Below, piece after piece: positions 1-7,722 of a DNA stretch of 64,000 nt (positions are counted from its first letter, which is position 1; every line of letters starts with the position of its first letter). The position numbers and the translations under genes are program-made. A model generated the notes under the pieces. That model did not search any database and was not told where the DNA came from. It saw only the letters and a list, made by a program, of their open reading frames with translations. The DNA is from Gemmatimonadaceae bacterium (GTDB lineage: Bacteria; Gemmatimonadota; Gemmatimonadetes; Gemmatimonadales; Gemmatimonadaceae). The stretch lies in NCBI GenBank assembly GCA_036003045.1, contig DASYSS010000047.1:1-64000 (forward strand), given 5' to 3'.

Positions 1-417
1 GCCGTGTCCGTCCGCGTCCCAAGGTCCGAGACCTTCGAGTGCCGCGGAGTCCACGACGTACGCGTCACCGCGGCGTAGCCGCCCCAACAGCGCCCACACG
101 ACGCGTGTACGAAGCGCAGGGTCGGCGTCGAGGCGCGGGTCGTCCAACGCCTGATCCACGAGGCGGAACGGGCTGCCGAGGCCCAGCCGGAGACGCTCCA
201 GGTAGTTGAGGCCAATCGTGAGCGCGTCGCCGCGAGCCCCGCGCGGGCTCGCGTTTCGCGCGAGCACGATCGTGGAATCGAAGTACGACGTCGACCTCAT
301 GAGTTGCGAGGCGGCGTCGGCGTCGATGGAGGGCCGCTGATGCATCGCGCCGAGGATGAGGGCGGCGACGAACAGAGCAGCCGTGACGAGGAGGGAAAAG
401 CGGCGAACTACGTCCAT
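1..417 (-). CDS. Secreted or membrane-anchored hypothetical protein, C-terminus off the window
   Basis: An open frame runs from an ATG at 417 to the left edge without a stop (139 codons seen). The N-terminus begins MDVVRRFSLLVTAALF and has one hydrophobic stretch (about residues 7-25) typical of a signal peptide or signal anchor, followed by a charged, helix-rich region. I do not recognise a family. It is divergent from the M23 peptidase gene, with about 80 bp between them. Codon use and GC content match the neighbours, so I believe the frame is real. The function is unknown. Confidence 0.6.
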   Translation of the reverse strand, partial: MDVVRRFSLLVTAALFVAALILGAMHQRPSIDADAASQLMRSTSYFDSTIVLARNASPRGARGDALTIGLNYLERLRLGLGSPFRLVDQALDDPRLDADPALRTRVVWALLGRLRRGDAYVVDSAALEGLGPWDADGHG

Positions 418-500
418 CGTTGGTTCGTACCCATGGCGGGCTGTCGGGTTGCCGAACCGCTCGGCGCCCCGTCTATGCTAGTACCGTGCAATTCTACACG

Positions 501-1562
501 ATGACAACACTTAACATGTGGACTGGTGGACTGGTGGACCGGTGGACCGGTCCGCTGATCAACCGGCTTGTTGCGTTGGTACTGGCGGCGACGGCCTTGG
601 TGGGAACTCGCGGGGTTGCGCAAACGCCGCGTCTTTCGATGACGCCGAGCCGACCCGGCGGTGGGACGCTTACTCGTTTGACGATCGACCGACTCGACGG
701 GCACGCCGACTCGGTCGTGTCCGTCGTGGGAGAGATGGCCGGCGAGCCCCTGCATTTCCTGGACGCCGGAAAGGAAAAGCTCCAGGCGCTGGGGGCCATT
801 CCTGTCGAGGTGTCGGACTCCGTCGTCGCAAATGTGGTGATCGCGCGAGCGTCGGGGAAGTCGGATACTCTCCGACTCAAGCTCCCGTATCCGCACCATG
901 CGCCACCGCCGCCGCCGATGGGGTCGAGAGGACGCGCGCCGGGCGCGCGTCGCCTGCGCGTGGACCCGCGCTTCACTGCCCGTCCCGACTCTGCCACCGA
1001 GGCGCGCGTCGAGCACGAGAACGAGCTGGCGCGCGATGTCGGTCGCAAGGCGCAGGACACGCCGGCGCTCTGGGAGGCAGCGTTCGCTCGCCCCCGCAGC
1101 GCCAAGGTGACGAGCAAGTTCGGCAGCGGCCGGGTCTTCAACGGTCGCGTATCGAGCAGCCACTTGGGCGTGGACTATCGCGGGGCGCTCGGCGATCCGA
1201 TCTACGCGGCGAACCGCGGCGTGGTCGCGCTGGTGGACACGTTCTTCCTCGCCGGGAACGTCGTGTACATCAACCACGGCAACGGCCTCGTCACGGGCTA
1301 CTTCCATATGAGCCAGCCGGAGGTGGCGATCGGCGACACGGTCGAGAAGGGACAGGAGATCGGGAAGGTTGGCGCGACAGGGCGTGTGACCGGACCGCAT
1401 CTGCACTGGAGCGCGCGCTTTGGAGCTTTGACAATCGATCCGGCCGATCTGTTGTCTCTCGGTCCACCGTTTGTAACGGCGCCGGCGACATCGAAGGCCA
1501 GCGGGCGCTCGACTGCGACGGCGCGTAAGAGTTCCGCGAGGTCGGTCGCCAAGCGTGAGTGA
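501..1562 (+). CDS. M23-family (LytM/lysostaphin-type) metallopeptidase
   Basis: This is a predicted periplasmic zinc endopeptidase acting on peptidoglycan cross-links, 353 aa from the ATG at 501. An N-terminal hydrophobic stretch (about residues 22-40, ending GVAQ) looks like a signal peptide. A linker of about 170 residues with a Pro-rich patch follows. The C-terminal M23 domain (about 195-330) carries the family motifs HLGVD (His221, Asp225) and HLH (300-302), the usual zinc and catalytic residues, and the core motifs VYINHGNG and GATGRVTGPHLHW. An ATG at 516 is an alternative start. The first codons lie in a GTGGAC tandem repeat, so the mature N-terminus is uncertain. A -10-like TATGCT lies at 474-479. 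The family is secure; the exact substrate is not. Confidence 0.88.
   Translation: MTTLNMWTGGLVDRWTGPLINRLVALVLAATALVGTRGVAQTPRLSMTPSRPGGGTLTRLTIDRLDGHADSVVSVVGEMAGEPLHFLDAGKEKLQALGAIPVEVSDSVVANVVIARASGKSDTLRLKLPYPHHAPPPPPMGSRGRAPGARRLRVDPRFTARPDSATEARVEHENELARDVGRKAQDTPALWEAAFARPRSAKVTSKFGSGRVFNGRVSSSHLGVDYRGALGDPIYAANRGVVALVDTFFLAGNVVYINHGNGLVTGYFHMSQPEVAIGDTVEKGQEIGKVGATGRVTGPHLHWSARFGALTIDPADLLSLGPPFVTAPATSKASGRSTATARKSSARSVAKRE
518..553. repeat. GTGGAC(N)G tandem repeat, copy 1
   Basis: About four degenerate 8-9 bp units of GTGGACYG lie end to end. They overlap the first codons of the M23 peptidase, where they encode a Trp-Thr-Gly-rich stretch. The same unit recurs at 19341-19449 and 41681-41719, so it is a dispersed family in this window. 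Confidence 0.75.
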
Positions 1563-1570
1563 GTCCCGTA

Positions 1571-1742
1571 AGCAGTCACGCGCCGAGCCGCCCTCATAGC
1601 AGGCCCCGGCGACCAGCCCGGCCGTCCCTACGACGATGGCGAAGTATGGCCAGTGCGTGTGCCGGGTGGTTTCCTGGTTCACAGGCGCGGTCCGGGGTCC
1701 GTGGATGGGCGTGCCTGCCCTTAAAGGTTTGAGATCACTCAA
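1571..1742 (-). pseudogene. Possible remnant duplicate of the downstream-reading glycine-zipper protein
   Basis: A minus-strand frame starts at a TTG (1742) that overlaps the stop of the 1739-2188 gene (TTGA). It encodes a segment around WPYF followed by a Gly/Ala-rich hydrophobic stretch and a Cys. This matches the neighbouring protein's WPYF plus glycine-zipper region. At the DNA level, 1637-1654 and 1928-1946 are nearly identical. The frame then runs on antisense through the M23 gene without a natural stop, so only the first 55 or so codons can be meaningful. It may be a decayed partial duplication or a coincidence. Confidence 0.3.
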
Positions 1743-2188
1743 GGCCCGGGTGATCTACTGGCGTCGACGATCAGGCCGATCACAGTGCCGACGGCCGCTC
1801 CCACGGCGGCACCCGCGGCGATGTAGCCCGGCAGGAAAGACAGCGATCCATCGTCCTGGCAATCCTGGTGGCAGTTCGCGACGGCGAGGCCCGCGACCGC
1901 TCCGCCGCCGATCAGCGCGCCACCGAGGGTGAAATATGGCCAGTAGCGCTTCTGATCCTCGGCCTGTCGCTTCAGCGATGACGTCAGGTGCGGCGCGGTC
2001 GCGGGCCGGCTCGATGGATCCGCCCGGGGTGCGTACGCCGCATAGAGCATCAGACGCGAATCGGACGACAGCGTTCGTGGATCGAATGCTGGCGGCGCAC
2101 TTGAAGTATCCGACAGCTGCGCGACCGCCGCGCGCGACAAGAACAGCGTACTCCCCCATGCAACGACGATGGACCGAAATCTCGACAT
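1739..2188 (-). CDS. Small exported protein with glycine-zipper-like membrane segment
   Basis: The 149-aa protein has an N-terminal signal-like segment ending near VAQ (about residue 23), a polar Ser/Pro/Ala-rich middle, and a C-terminal part with two Gly/Ala-rich hydrophobic stretches (about 87-104 and 119-140, the latter AAGAAVGAAVGTVIGLIV) separated by a loop with the cysteines CHQDC. Glycine-zipper segments are common in envelope proteins. The ATG at 2188 has a purine-rich GGGAAGG a few bases upstream. The next gene downstream on this strand is at best a remnant. The family is not recognised and the function is unknown. Confidence 0.6.
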   Translation of the reverse strand: MSRFRSIVVAWGSTLFLSRAAVAQLSDTSSAPPAFDPRTLSSDSRLMLYAAYAPRADPSSRPATAPHLTSSLKRQAEDQKRYWPYFTLGGALIGGGAVAGLAVANCHQDCQDDGSLSFLPGYIAAGAAVGAAVGTVIGLIVDASRSPGP

Positions 2189-2305
2189 TCGGCCTTCCCA
2201 GATCGGCTCGCTTTATTCGACTCGAGCTCGACCGGCTTCGGCCAGGCCCAAACCAGCTTCTCGTATCACTATTTCAGCGATCTAGATCTCGCAAGCTCGG
2301 AGACG

Positions 2306-2338
2306 AAAACGGGGGGAGCGCCGGTTGGCACTCCCCCC
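2306..2338 (-). terminator. Rho-independent terminator of the first susC-susD operon
   Basis: On the minus strand a 12-bp stem (2327-2338 with 2311-2322, one mismatch) closes a 4-nt loop and is followed by TTTT (2309-2306). It lies 24 bp past the susD stop at 2362. Confidence 0.85.
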
Positions 2339-2361
2339 GAAGTCATTGAGCCCCGCGACGC

Positions 2362-3759
2362 CTACGCCTTCGTGTCGAGGCAGCCGTGGAAGTTCGGGTT
2401 GTTCAACTCGTGATCCGGAACCGGGAACGCGACCTGCGATCCGTACGTGCCGGACGGCGTGCCGTTGCGAATGAACGTTCCCGTCGGGAAGACCTTGTCC
2501 TGCGTGCGGCCGTACTGACGAACCAGGCGGCGCAGGTCGCCCATGCGGAAGCCACGCTCGAACTGCCAGAGCGCCTTCTCGCGGAAGAACAGATCCGTCG
2601 CCGTGTTCTTGTCCGCCGGCGTGGCGAGGGCCGACATCGCCGCGACCTTGAACAGACCGAGCGTCTGAGGGGAAGTGCGAAGTGCGTTCAGGATCGTCAT
2701 CATGCCCGCGATGTCGTTGGCATTGAGCTTCGCCTCCGCCTCGACGAGACGCGCGTCGATGCCCGAGAGCACCGGAATCGGATCGTCGCGACCCCAATTC
2801 CCCTGATCGATGAAGATCGTGACATTGTCCTCGCCCGGCGCGCCCGAGTTGACGACCTTGACGCGTGGGTCGTTGAGCCGCGCGAAGGGAATCGCGTTGT
2901 TGATCGGCCCCGAGATGCTGACGCTGTCGCCGAGCGTGTACCGCTTTACGCTCGTCCCCATGATCCACCACTCATTGTCGAACGTGGTCTGGGAGTAATC
3001 GAAGTTGTACTGGAAGCTCGTCGGAACGGCGGTCGACGATACCTCGCTGGCGGCACCGGTGAAATCGCCGAGGTCCACCTTGATGCGACCGCGGGTGACC
3101 AACACGGCCTGCTTGATGGCGACCGTCGCGGCATCCGTCGCCGTGAGGAACGTGAGCGCCGTGTCGGTGCGAGCCAACGCCGTCTTGAAGACGTCGGCAT
3201 CGGTGAGCGGCTGCGTGTACTGCGGTACGCCGCCCACGGTCTCGCCGAGCGGAATGCCGTTGCAGAACGACTCGCCGAGCTCCATCTCGATGTAGCCCAT
3301 CATCAGATACATCTCGCCGACGTGCTGCTTGCCGGCGGCCGACTGGTCGAACGCGACGAGCCCATTGATGGCGTCGCGCGCGCGGCCGCGAGCCTGCTGC
3401 GCCGCCTGGTAGATCGGCGTGAGCACGCCGTCGTTCGTCGCCAGATTGCGCGAGTCCGCGTCGTTGCGCTGCGAGAACGTGTCGCCCGACTGGAGCTCGT
3501 CGGTGAACAGCGCCTGCCAGTTCCAGAGCGCTTCGGTGTTGTTGCCGCCGCCGTTCATTGAGGCTTTCCAACGGCCCAGCGCGCCGACAAACAGGGCGTC
3601 GGCCGCCGCCGTGTTGGCCACGGCTCCTGGGTCGATGACGCCGGGGTTCTGCGGCGCCAGCAATTCTTGCTTCACGCTGCACGCGCCGAGGAGCATGCTC
3701 CCGGCGACCACCGCGATCGCGGTAGTCGCCCGCCCGGCACGATCTCTAAGTCTCTTCAT
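2362..3759 (-). CDS. SusD/RagB-family nutrient-binding outer-membrane lipoprotein (pair 1)
   Basis: This 465-aa lipoprotein is the substrate-binding lid of the adjacent SusC channel. The signal peptide ends in a lipobox, LLGAC with Cys27. The early motif APQNPGVIDPGAV and a helix-rich body with TPR-like repeats fit the SusD/RagB fold, as do ALRTSP in the middle and the C-terminal EKALWQFERGFRMGDLRRL, a strongly conserved segment of the family. It lies 24 bp downstream of susC on the same strand, so the two are co-transcribed. The ATG at 3759 has GAGGAC about 10 bases upstream. The substrate cannot be read from sequence; family members bind glycans, peptides or other polymers. It is paralogous to 7723-9090. 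Confidence 0.93.
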   Translation of the reverse strand: MKRLRDRAGRATTAIAVVAGSMLLGACSVKQELLAPQNPGVIDPGAVANTAAADALFVGALGRWKASMNGGGNNTEALWNWQALFTDELQSGDTFSQRNDADSRNLATNDGVLTPIYQAAQQARGRARDAINGLVAFDQSAAGKQHVGEMYLMMGYIEMELGESFCNGIPLGETVGGVPQYTQPLTDADVFKTALARTDTALTFLTATDAATVAIKQAVLVTRGRIKVDLGDFTGAASEVSSTAVPTSFQYNFDYSQTTFDNEWWIMGTSVKRYTLGDSVSISGPINNAIPFARLNDPRVKVVNSGAPGEDNVTIFIDQGNWGRDDPIPVLSGIDARLVEAEAKLNANDIAGMMTILNALRTSPQTLGLFKVAAMSALATPADKNTATDLFFREKALWQFERGFRMGDLRRLVRQYGRTQDKVFPTGTFIRNGTPSGTYGSQVAFPVPDHELNNPNFHGCLDTKA

Positions 3760-3783
3760 ATCAGAATCGTCCTCGGACTCGGT

Positions 3784-6700
3784 TTAGTAGTGGAGGTTCG
3801 CGCGCACCAGGAAGTACGTGCGCGGCGCCGTCGTGGAGAAGTCGGTCTGTGTATCACCGCCGCTGTAGTTCGCTTCGGGATCCGTGCCGGTGTAGCTCGT
3901 CCACGTGTGGAGGTTGCGCGCCGAGAAAACCAGTTGCGCATCACGCGCGCGGATCTTGGAGGCGACGGAGTTCGGCAGCGTCAACGCCGCCGAGACTTCA
4001 CGCAGCTTCCAATACTGACCGTTCTCGAGGTAGCCGAGCACCGAGGCGTTCGGGTTCTTGGCGCTCGAGTTGGCGACCGCGCGGGCCTGCTGCGAGAGCG
4101 GCGTGCTCTTGAGGTTGTTCTCGTACCACGTCGCGAAGTTCTGCGAGTAGAACTGGCCAGACTGGTTGTAGAGGCTGGCGCCGCCCTTGTAGTCCGCGAG
4201 CGCCGTGAGGCGCAGCTTGCGGTTGAACAGGTCGATGCCGTTCGTGATCGAGAAGATGTCGCGCGGAACCGAGTAGCCGACGTACACGAAGTTCGCCTGG
4301 TTGGTCACTTCGTTCGGCGTGATGATCCCGTCGCCGTTCGCGTCGGCGTACGTGTACGGGCGGGCGAAGAAGCCGTTGATCGACGCGCCGACCGAGTCGC
4401 GCGTCGTGCCCGTGCCGATCGTGGGCAGCGGGTTGCCCGCCGCGTCCTTACCGATGTCGTTGATCTTGTTCGAATTGTGCGACGCCGCGAGCGTCACGTC
4501 CCAGCCGAGCGCCCGGCGATCGAGCAGCGTGGCGTTGACCGAGAGCTCGAGACCGCTGTTCGACACGGAGCCCAGGTTCTTCACGACCGAGAGGGTCGAG
4601 GCACCCGACGAAGCGGCGATCGGCTGCGACACGAGGGCGTCGCTCGTCGACTTCGTGTAGTACGTGACGTCAAAGTGCGCGCGGTTGTTCAACACGCTCG
4701 TCTCGAAGCCAAGCTCCGTCTCTTTCGACTGCTCGGGCTTGAGGTTCGGGTTGCCCAGCGCCGCGGCGAGAAGGCCCGGCGAGTCGGCGCCGGCGGTGCC
4801 GCCCGCCGTGCCGATGTTCGCGACGCTCGCGTTGAAGGTCTGGAGGGCGACCGTGCTGCCAGGCTGGTTGCCCGACTTGCCGAACGCCGCGCGGAGGCGC
4901 AGCTGGTTCATCCAGTCGAAGTGCGGGAAGAAGCTCTCGTCCGAGATGATGTACGAGAGGCTCGCCTTCGGATAGACGACGCGCTGGAACTTCGTACCGA
5001 ACGCGCTGTTCTGGTCCGTGCGGGCCGCGACGACGAGGAAGAGGCGGTCGCGGATCGAGGCCTGCTCCTGCCCGTAGTAGCCGAGGATCTTCGTCGTGGT
5101 CTGGAGCGTGTTGCCGCCCGTGACGACCGCGCCCGCGCCGACCGTCTGCGCGCCTGGCGGAAGGTTCGTTCCGGTGTCGTTCACGCCGTCCTGCTCGTTC
5201 TGGCCGTACTCCGTGCCGAGGGTCGTCTTGAAGTTGACCGTCGAGGAGAACTGCCACGTCATGTTGCTCGTGATCTTCGCGCTGAAGTTGCGAAGGTTCG
5301 TCTGCGTGTCGCTGATGCGGCCCTGGCGCGTGGCACCGGAGTTCGGGCACTCGGCGAAGCGGCAGATGCCGACGAAGACGTTGTCGGCGAGGTCGAGGCC
5401 CGTCGTCGCCTGGTTGGTCATCCAGGGGAGCGGGCGCCACGTGGCGTCGGCCGACCCGAGGAAGCGCTGCGTGCCGTTCGTATTGAAGACCTGGAACGTC
5501 TGCGCCGGGCTAAAGCCGCCGTAGCCGTTGCGGTATTCCTTGAGCGTACCGAGCTCGTTGTAACCCAGACCGGCGCTGCCCGTCGGGCCGTTGTGGTTGA
5601 AGCCCGGGTTGTTCAACGCGCTGTAGATGAAGCTGAACGTGTTGTTGTCGGTCTGCGGAATGCGCTGGTTCAGGTTCGAGAAGCCGGCGTTCGCGTTGAA
5701 GTCGAACTTCGGCGAGAACGCGGCGCTCAGGTTCGCGCGCATGCTGTACTGCTGGTACTGCTCCGGGTTAATCCACTCATCGCGAGCCGGCGTGCCGAGC
5801 GAGTCGAGCGTGCGGCGCGCGAACTGCGGCATGAAGATCGGGCCCATCTCGTTCGTCATGTCACCGCTGACGAAGAAGCGAACCTGGTCCGAACCGCCGC
5901 TCGCGTTCATGCCGTAGCCGTCGTGGTGACCGAGGTGAATCGGCGACGTCAACGGATTCATGAGTACGTTGTACGACGTGAGACTGTCGAGGAGGCACGA
6001 GCCCTGGCTCTCGCTCACGAGCGTGCAGCGCGTGAGCTTGCCGGTCGAGTCGTGGCCCCACGAGGCGTACGTGGTCGGATACGTGTTGCGGTCGCTGACC
6101 GCGCCGCCTTCACCGTACCACGTCCAGCGCGTCGAGCCGGCCTTTCCCTTCTTCGTCGTGATGACGATGACGCCGTTCGACGCGTTCGTGCCGTAGAGCG
6201 TCGCCGCCGACGGGCCCTTCACGATCTCGATGTCCTCGATCTCGTTCGGATCGAGGTCGTTGAGGAAGCTCGCGGTGGTTCCGCCGGTACCGAGGTTGAT
6301 CGTGCCGGCCGAGATGTGGACGCCGTCGACGATGTAGATCGGGGCGTTGCTGATGCCGCTGCCGTTCGTGGCGAGCGAGTTGAGGCCGCGGATGCGCACG
6401 ACCGGCGCCGCGCCCGTCATGGCGCCGGGCAACACGACGACGCCCGGAGCCTTCGCGACGAGGAGGTCGCCGATGTTCGTGATCGGCGTCGTCTCGACTT
6501 TCTGATTGACGTCGCCGAGGGTCGACACCGCATTGCCGATTTCGACGCGGCGCTGGTCACCCGTCGCCGTCGTCACGATTTCTTGAAGTTGGACGACCGC
6601 CGGCTTCATTTGGAAGTCGACCGTCACCGAAGCGCCGGCGCTCACCGCCACCGCTTTTTTCTGCTCTTGGTAGCCGACGCGAAGCACGCGGACTTCAACG

Positions 6701-6936
6701 TTGCCGGTCGGCGCATTCCGGATCGTATAGCGTCCGTCGGCACCGGTCGGCACGATCACGCTGGTGTTGACCACCATGACGCGAGCGTCACTGAGCGGCT
6801 CGTTCGTTTCCGCAGTCGTCACCCGCCCCGTGATGGTTCCCTGAGCCCGCAGCACCGCGGGCATCACGAGGAGTGTGGCGGCGGCGAGGATCGGAACGAG
6901 TCCGGATCCTGCGCGCTTCGAGGGAGTAAATCGCAT
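3784..6936 (-). CDS. SusC/RagA-family TonB-linked outer-membrane protein (pair 1)
   Basis: This is the TonB-dependent outer-membrane channel partner of the SusD lipoprotein. From the ATG at 6936 it is 1050 aa with a signal peptide ending near LRAQG. An N-terminal carboxypeptidase-regulatory-like beta-sandwich (about 25-115) is followed by a plug domain (about 125-245) with GDLLVAKAPGVVV, RIRGLNSL and IEDIEIVKGPSAATLYG, all SusC/RagA signatures. The remainder is a 22-strand barrel ending in the aromatic strand FLVRANLHY. The open frame extends upstream to 7065, but 6936 is preferred because it gives a clean signal peptide and has AAGGGG just upstream. Confidence 0.94.
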   Translation of the reverse strand: MRFTPSKRAGSGLVPILAAATLLVMPAVLRAQGTITGRVTTAETNEPLSDARVMVVNTSVIVPTGADGRYTIRNAPTGNVEVRVLRVGYQEQKKAVAVSAGASVTVDFQMKPAVVQLQEIVTTATGDQRRVEIGNAVSTLGDVNQKVETTPITNIGDLLVAKAPGVVVLPGAMTGAAPVVRIRGLNSLATNGSGISNAPIYIVDGVHISAGTINLGTGGTTASFLNDLDPNEIEDIEIVKGPSAATLYGTNASNGVIVITTKKGKAGSTRWTWYGEGGAVSDRNTYPTTYASWGHDSTGKLTRCTLVSESQGSCLLDSLTSYNVLMNPLTSPIHLGHHDGYGMNASGGSDQVRFFVSGDMTNEMGPIFMPQFARRTLDSLGTPARDEWINPEQYQQYSMRANLSAAFSPKFDFNANAGFSNLNQRIPQTDNNTFSFIYSALNNPGFNHNGPTGSAGLGYNELGTLKEYRNGYGGFSPAQTFQVFNTNGTQRFLGSADATWRPLPWMTNQATTGLDLADNVFVGICRFAECPNSGATRQGRISDTQTNLRNFSAKITSNMTWQFSSTVNFKTTLGTEYGQNEQDGVNDTGTNLPPGAQTVGAGAVVTGGNTLQTTTKILGYYGQEQASIRDRLFLVVAARTDQNSAFGTKFQRVVYPKASLSYIISDESFFPHFDWMNQLRLRAAFGKSGNQPGSTVALQTFNASVANIGTAGGTAGADSPGLLAAALGNPNLKPEQSKETELGFETSVLNNRAHFDVTYYTKSTSDALVSQPIAASSGASTLSVVKNLGSVSNSGLELSVNATLLDRRALGWDVTLAASHNSNKINDIGKDAAGNPLPTIGTGTTRDSVGASINGFFARPYTYADANGDGIITPNEVTNQANFVYVGYSVPRDIFSITNGIDLFNRKLRLTALADYKGGASLYNQSGQFYSQNFATWYENNLKSTPLSQQARAVANSSAKNPNASVLGYLENGQYWKLREVSAALTLPNSVASKIRARDAQLVFSARNLHTWTSYTGTDPEANYSGGDTQTDFSTTAPRTYFLVRANLHY

Positions 6937-7131
6937 TGGTTCGCCCCTTAGGGAGTTTGAACTACGAGCGTCCACGACTTCCATGAACGGACTGCGAGCA
7001 GAACTTCGCCCAACGGTGGGTGGTGCGTCCTTCGGCACCTGAAGCGGTGCGTCCTGCGCGTCCAACGAATTGCGCCCTGCGACGACCGGGATCGGCGCAG
7101 GGAGGAACGTGCTCGACGATCTAACCCATGG

Positions 7132-7164
7132 TGCCGCCGAGACGTCACATGTGACTCGGCGGCA
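7132..7164. promoter_or_regulatory. Inverted repeat with a TCACATGTGA core, possible operator
   Basis: Perfect 10-bp arms (TGCCGCCGAG and CTCGGCGGCA) flank a separate 10-bp palindrome TCACATGTGA at 7145-7154. It lies about 200 bp upstream of the susC1 start. There is no T-run, so it is not a usual terminator. It could be an operator or an RNA hairpin in the leader. Confidence 0.45.
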
Positions 7165-7456
7165 AACGCTTGTTTGTGAAGCGCGCTAAGACCCTGTGCC
7201 CACTCGCCCTGCGGGGGACTGTATACGATATCCCTAAGGGACCGACCGTACTTCGCGCTGAGACAAACCATGAATTGTTCGTCCGCGTTCCCCGAACCGC
7301 GGGATGGGACGAAACAGCTGCCTGACTAGGCTCGCCTGAGCGCCGCTCGGGTGGGAAAAATCCTGCGGCTCAGCCTGCGATTTTACGCCCCGGGAAGCAC
7401 GCACGCAAGGCGGCGGTTCCCGGACGGGACGCGGATCTGCCGGGCCGAAAAGGGCC

Positions 7457-7720
7457 TGACTCCGAGACTGCCGGACCCCAAAGACTGCCGGAGTCCGAAA
7501 CTGCCATACCCGAGACTTCGAAACGACCAGACTCCAAAACTGCCAAACTCCGAAAACTGCTGTACTCCGAAGCATCCCGAGGCGGGGCGAGCGTCAGTTC
7601 GGAGTTCGGAAGTTCTCGTATGGCAGCCCTCGGGTTTATGGTGGTTTCGCAGTCTCGGAGTACGGCAGTTTCGGACTCCGGCAGTCTCGGACTTGGGCAG
7701 TCTCGGAGCTCGGCAGTTCT
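7457..7720. repeat. Inverted clusters of a degenerate ~16-bp unit (CCGAAACTGCC type)
   Basis: The left half (7457-7572) repeats units like GACTCCGAAACTGCC. The right half (about 7595-7720) repeats the reverse complement, GGCAGTTTCGGACTCC. The two halves flank a core of about 25 bp, so a single strand could fold into a long imperfect hairpin. The cluster ends 2-3 bp from the susD2 stop codon on the minus strand. I see no coding sense in it. Confidence 0.8.
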
Positions 7721-7722
7721 CT

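Larger units (their letters stand above)
6937..7722. other. Non-coding region between the two SusCD pairs
   Basis: This 786-bp stretch has no convincing gene. It holds the promoter and leader of susC1 on the minus strand (roughly 6937-7250), a perfect inverted repeat at 7132-7164, and from 7457 to 7720 a large inverted cluster of short degenerate repeats lying directly after the susD2 stop. Open frames crossing it, such as 7234-7575 on the minus strand, are translated repeat and I do not accept them. Confidence 0.7.

Noticed and set aside
408-1742. 444-codon minus-strand frame over the M23 gene
   Set aside because: After the first 55 or so codons it is the antisense of the M23 peptidase; only a short remnant could be meaningful.
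3667-6951. 1094-codon plus-strand open frame opposite susC1
   Set aside because: It is Arg/Val/Ala-rich with no domain sense and mirrors the SusC codons; in high-GC DNA the antisense frame often lacks stops.
7457-7720. CRISPR array
   Set aside because: Units are short, degenerate and inverted about a centre, with no uniform spacers and no cas genes nearby.
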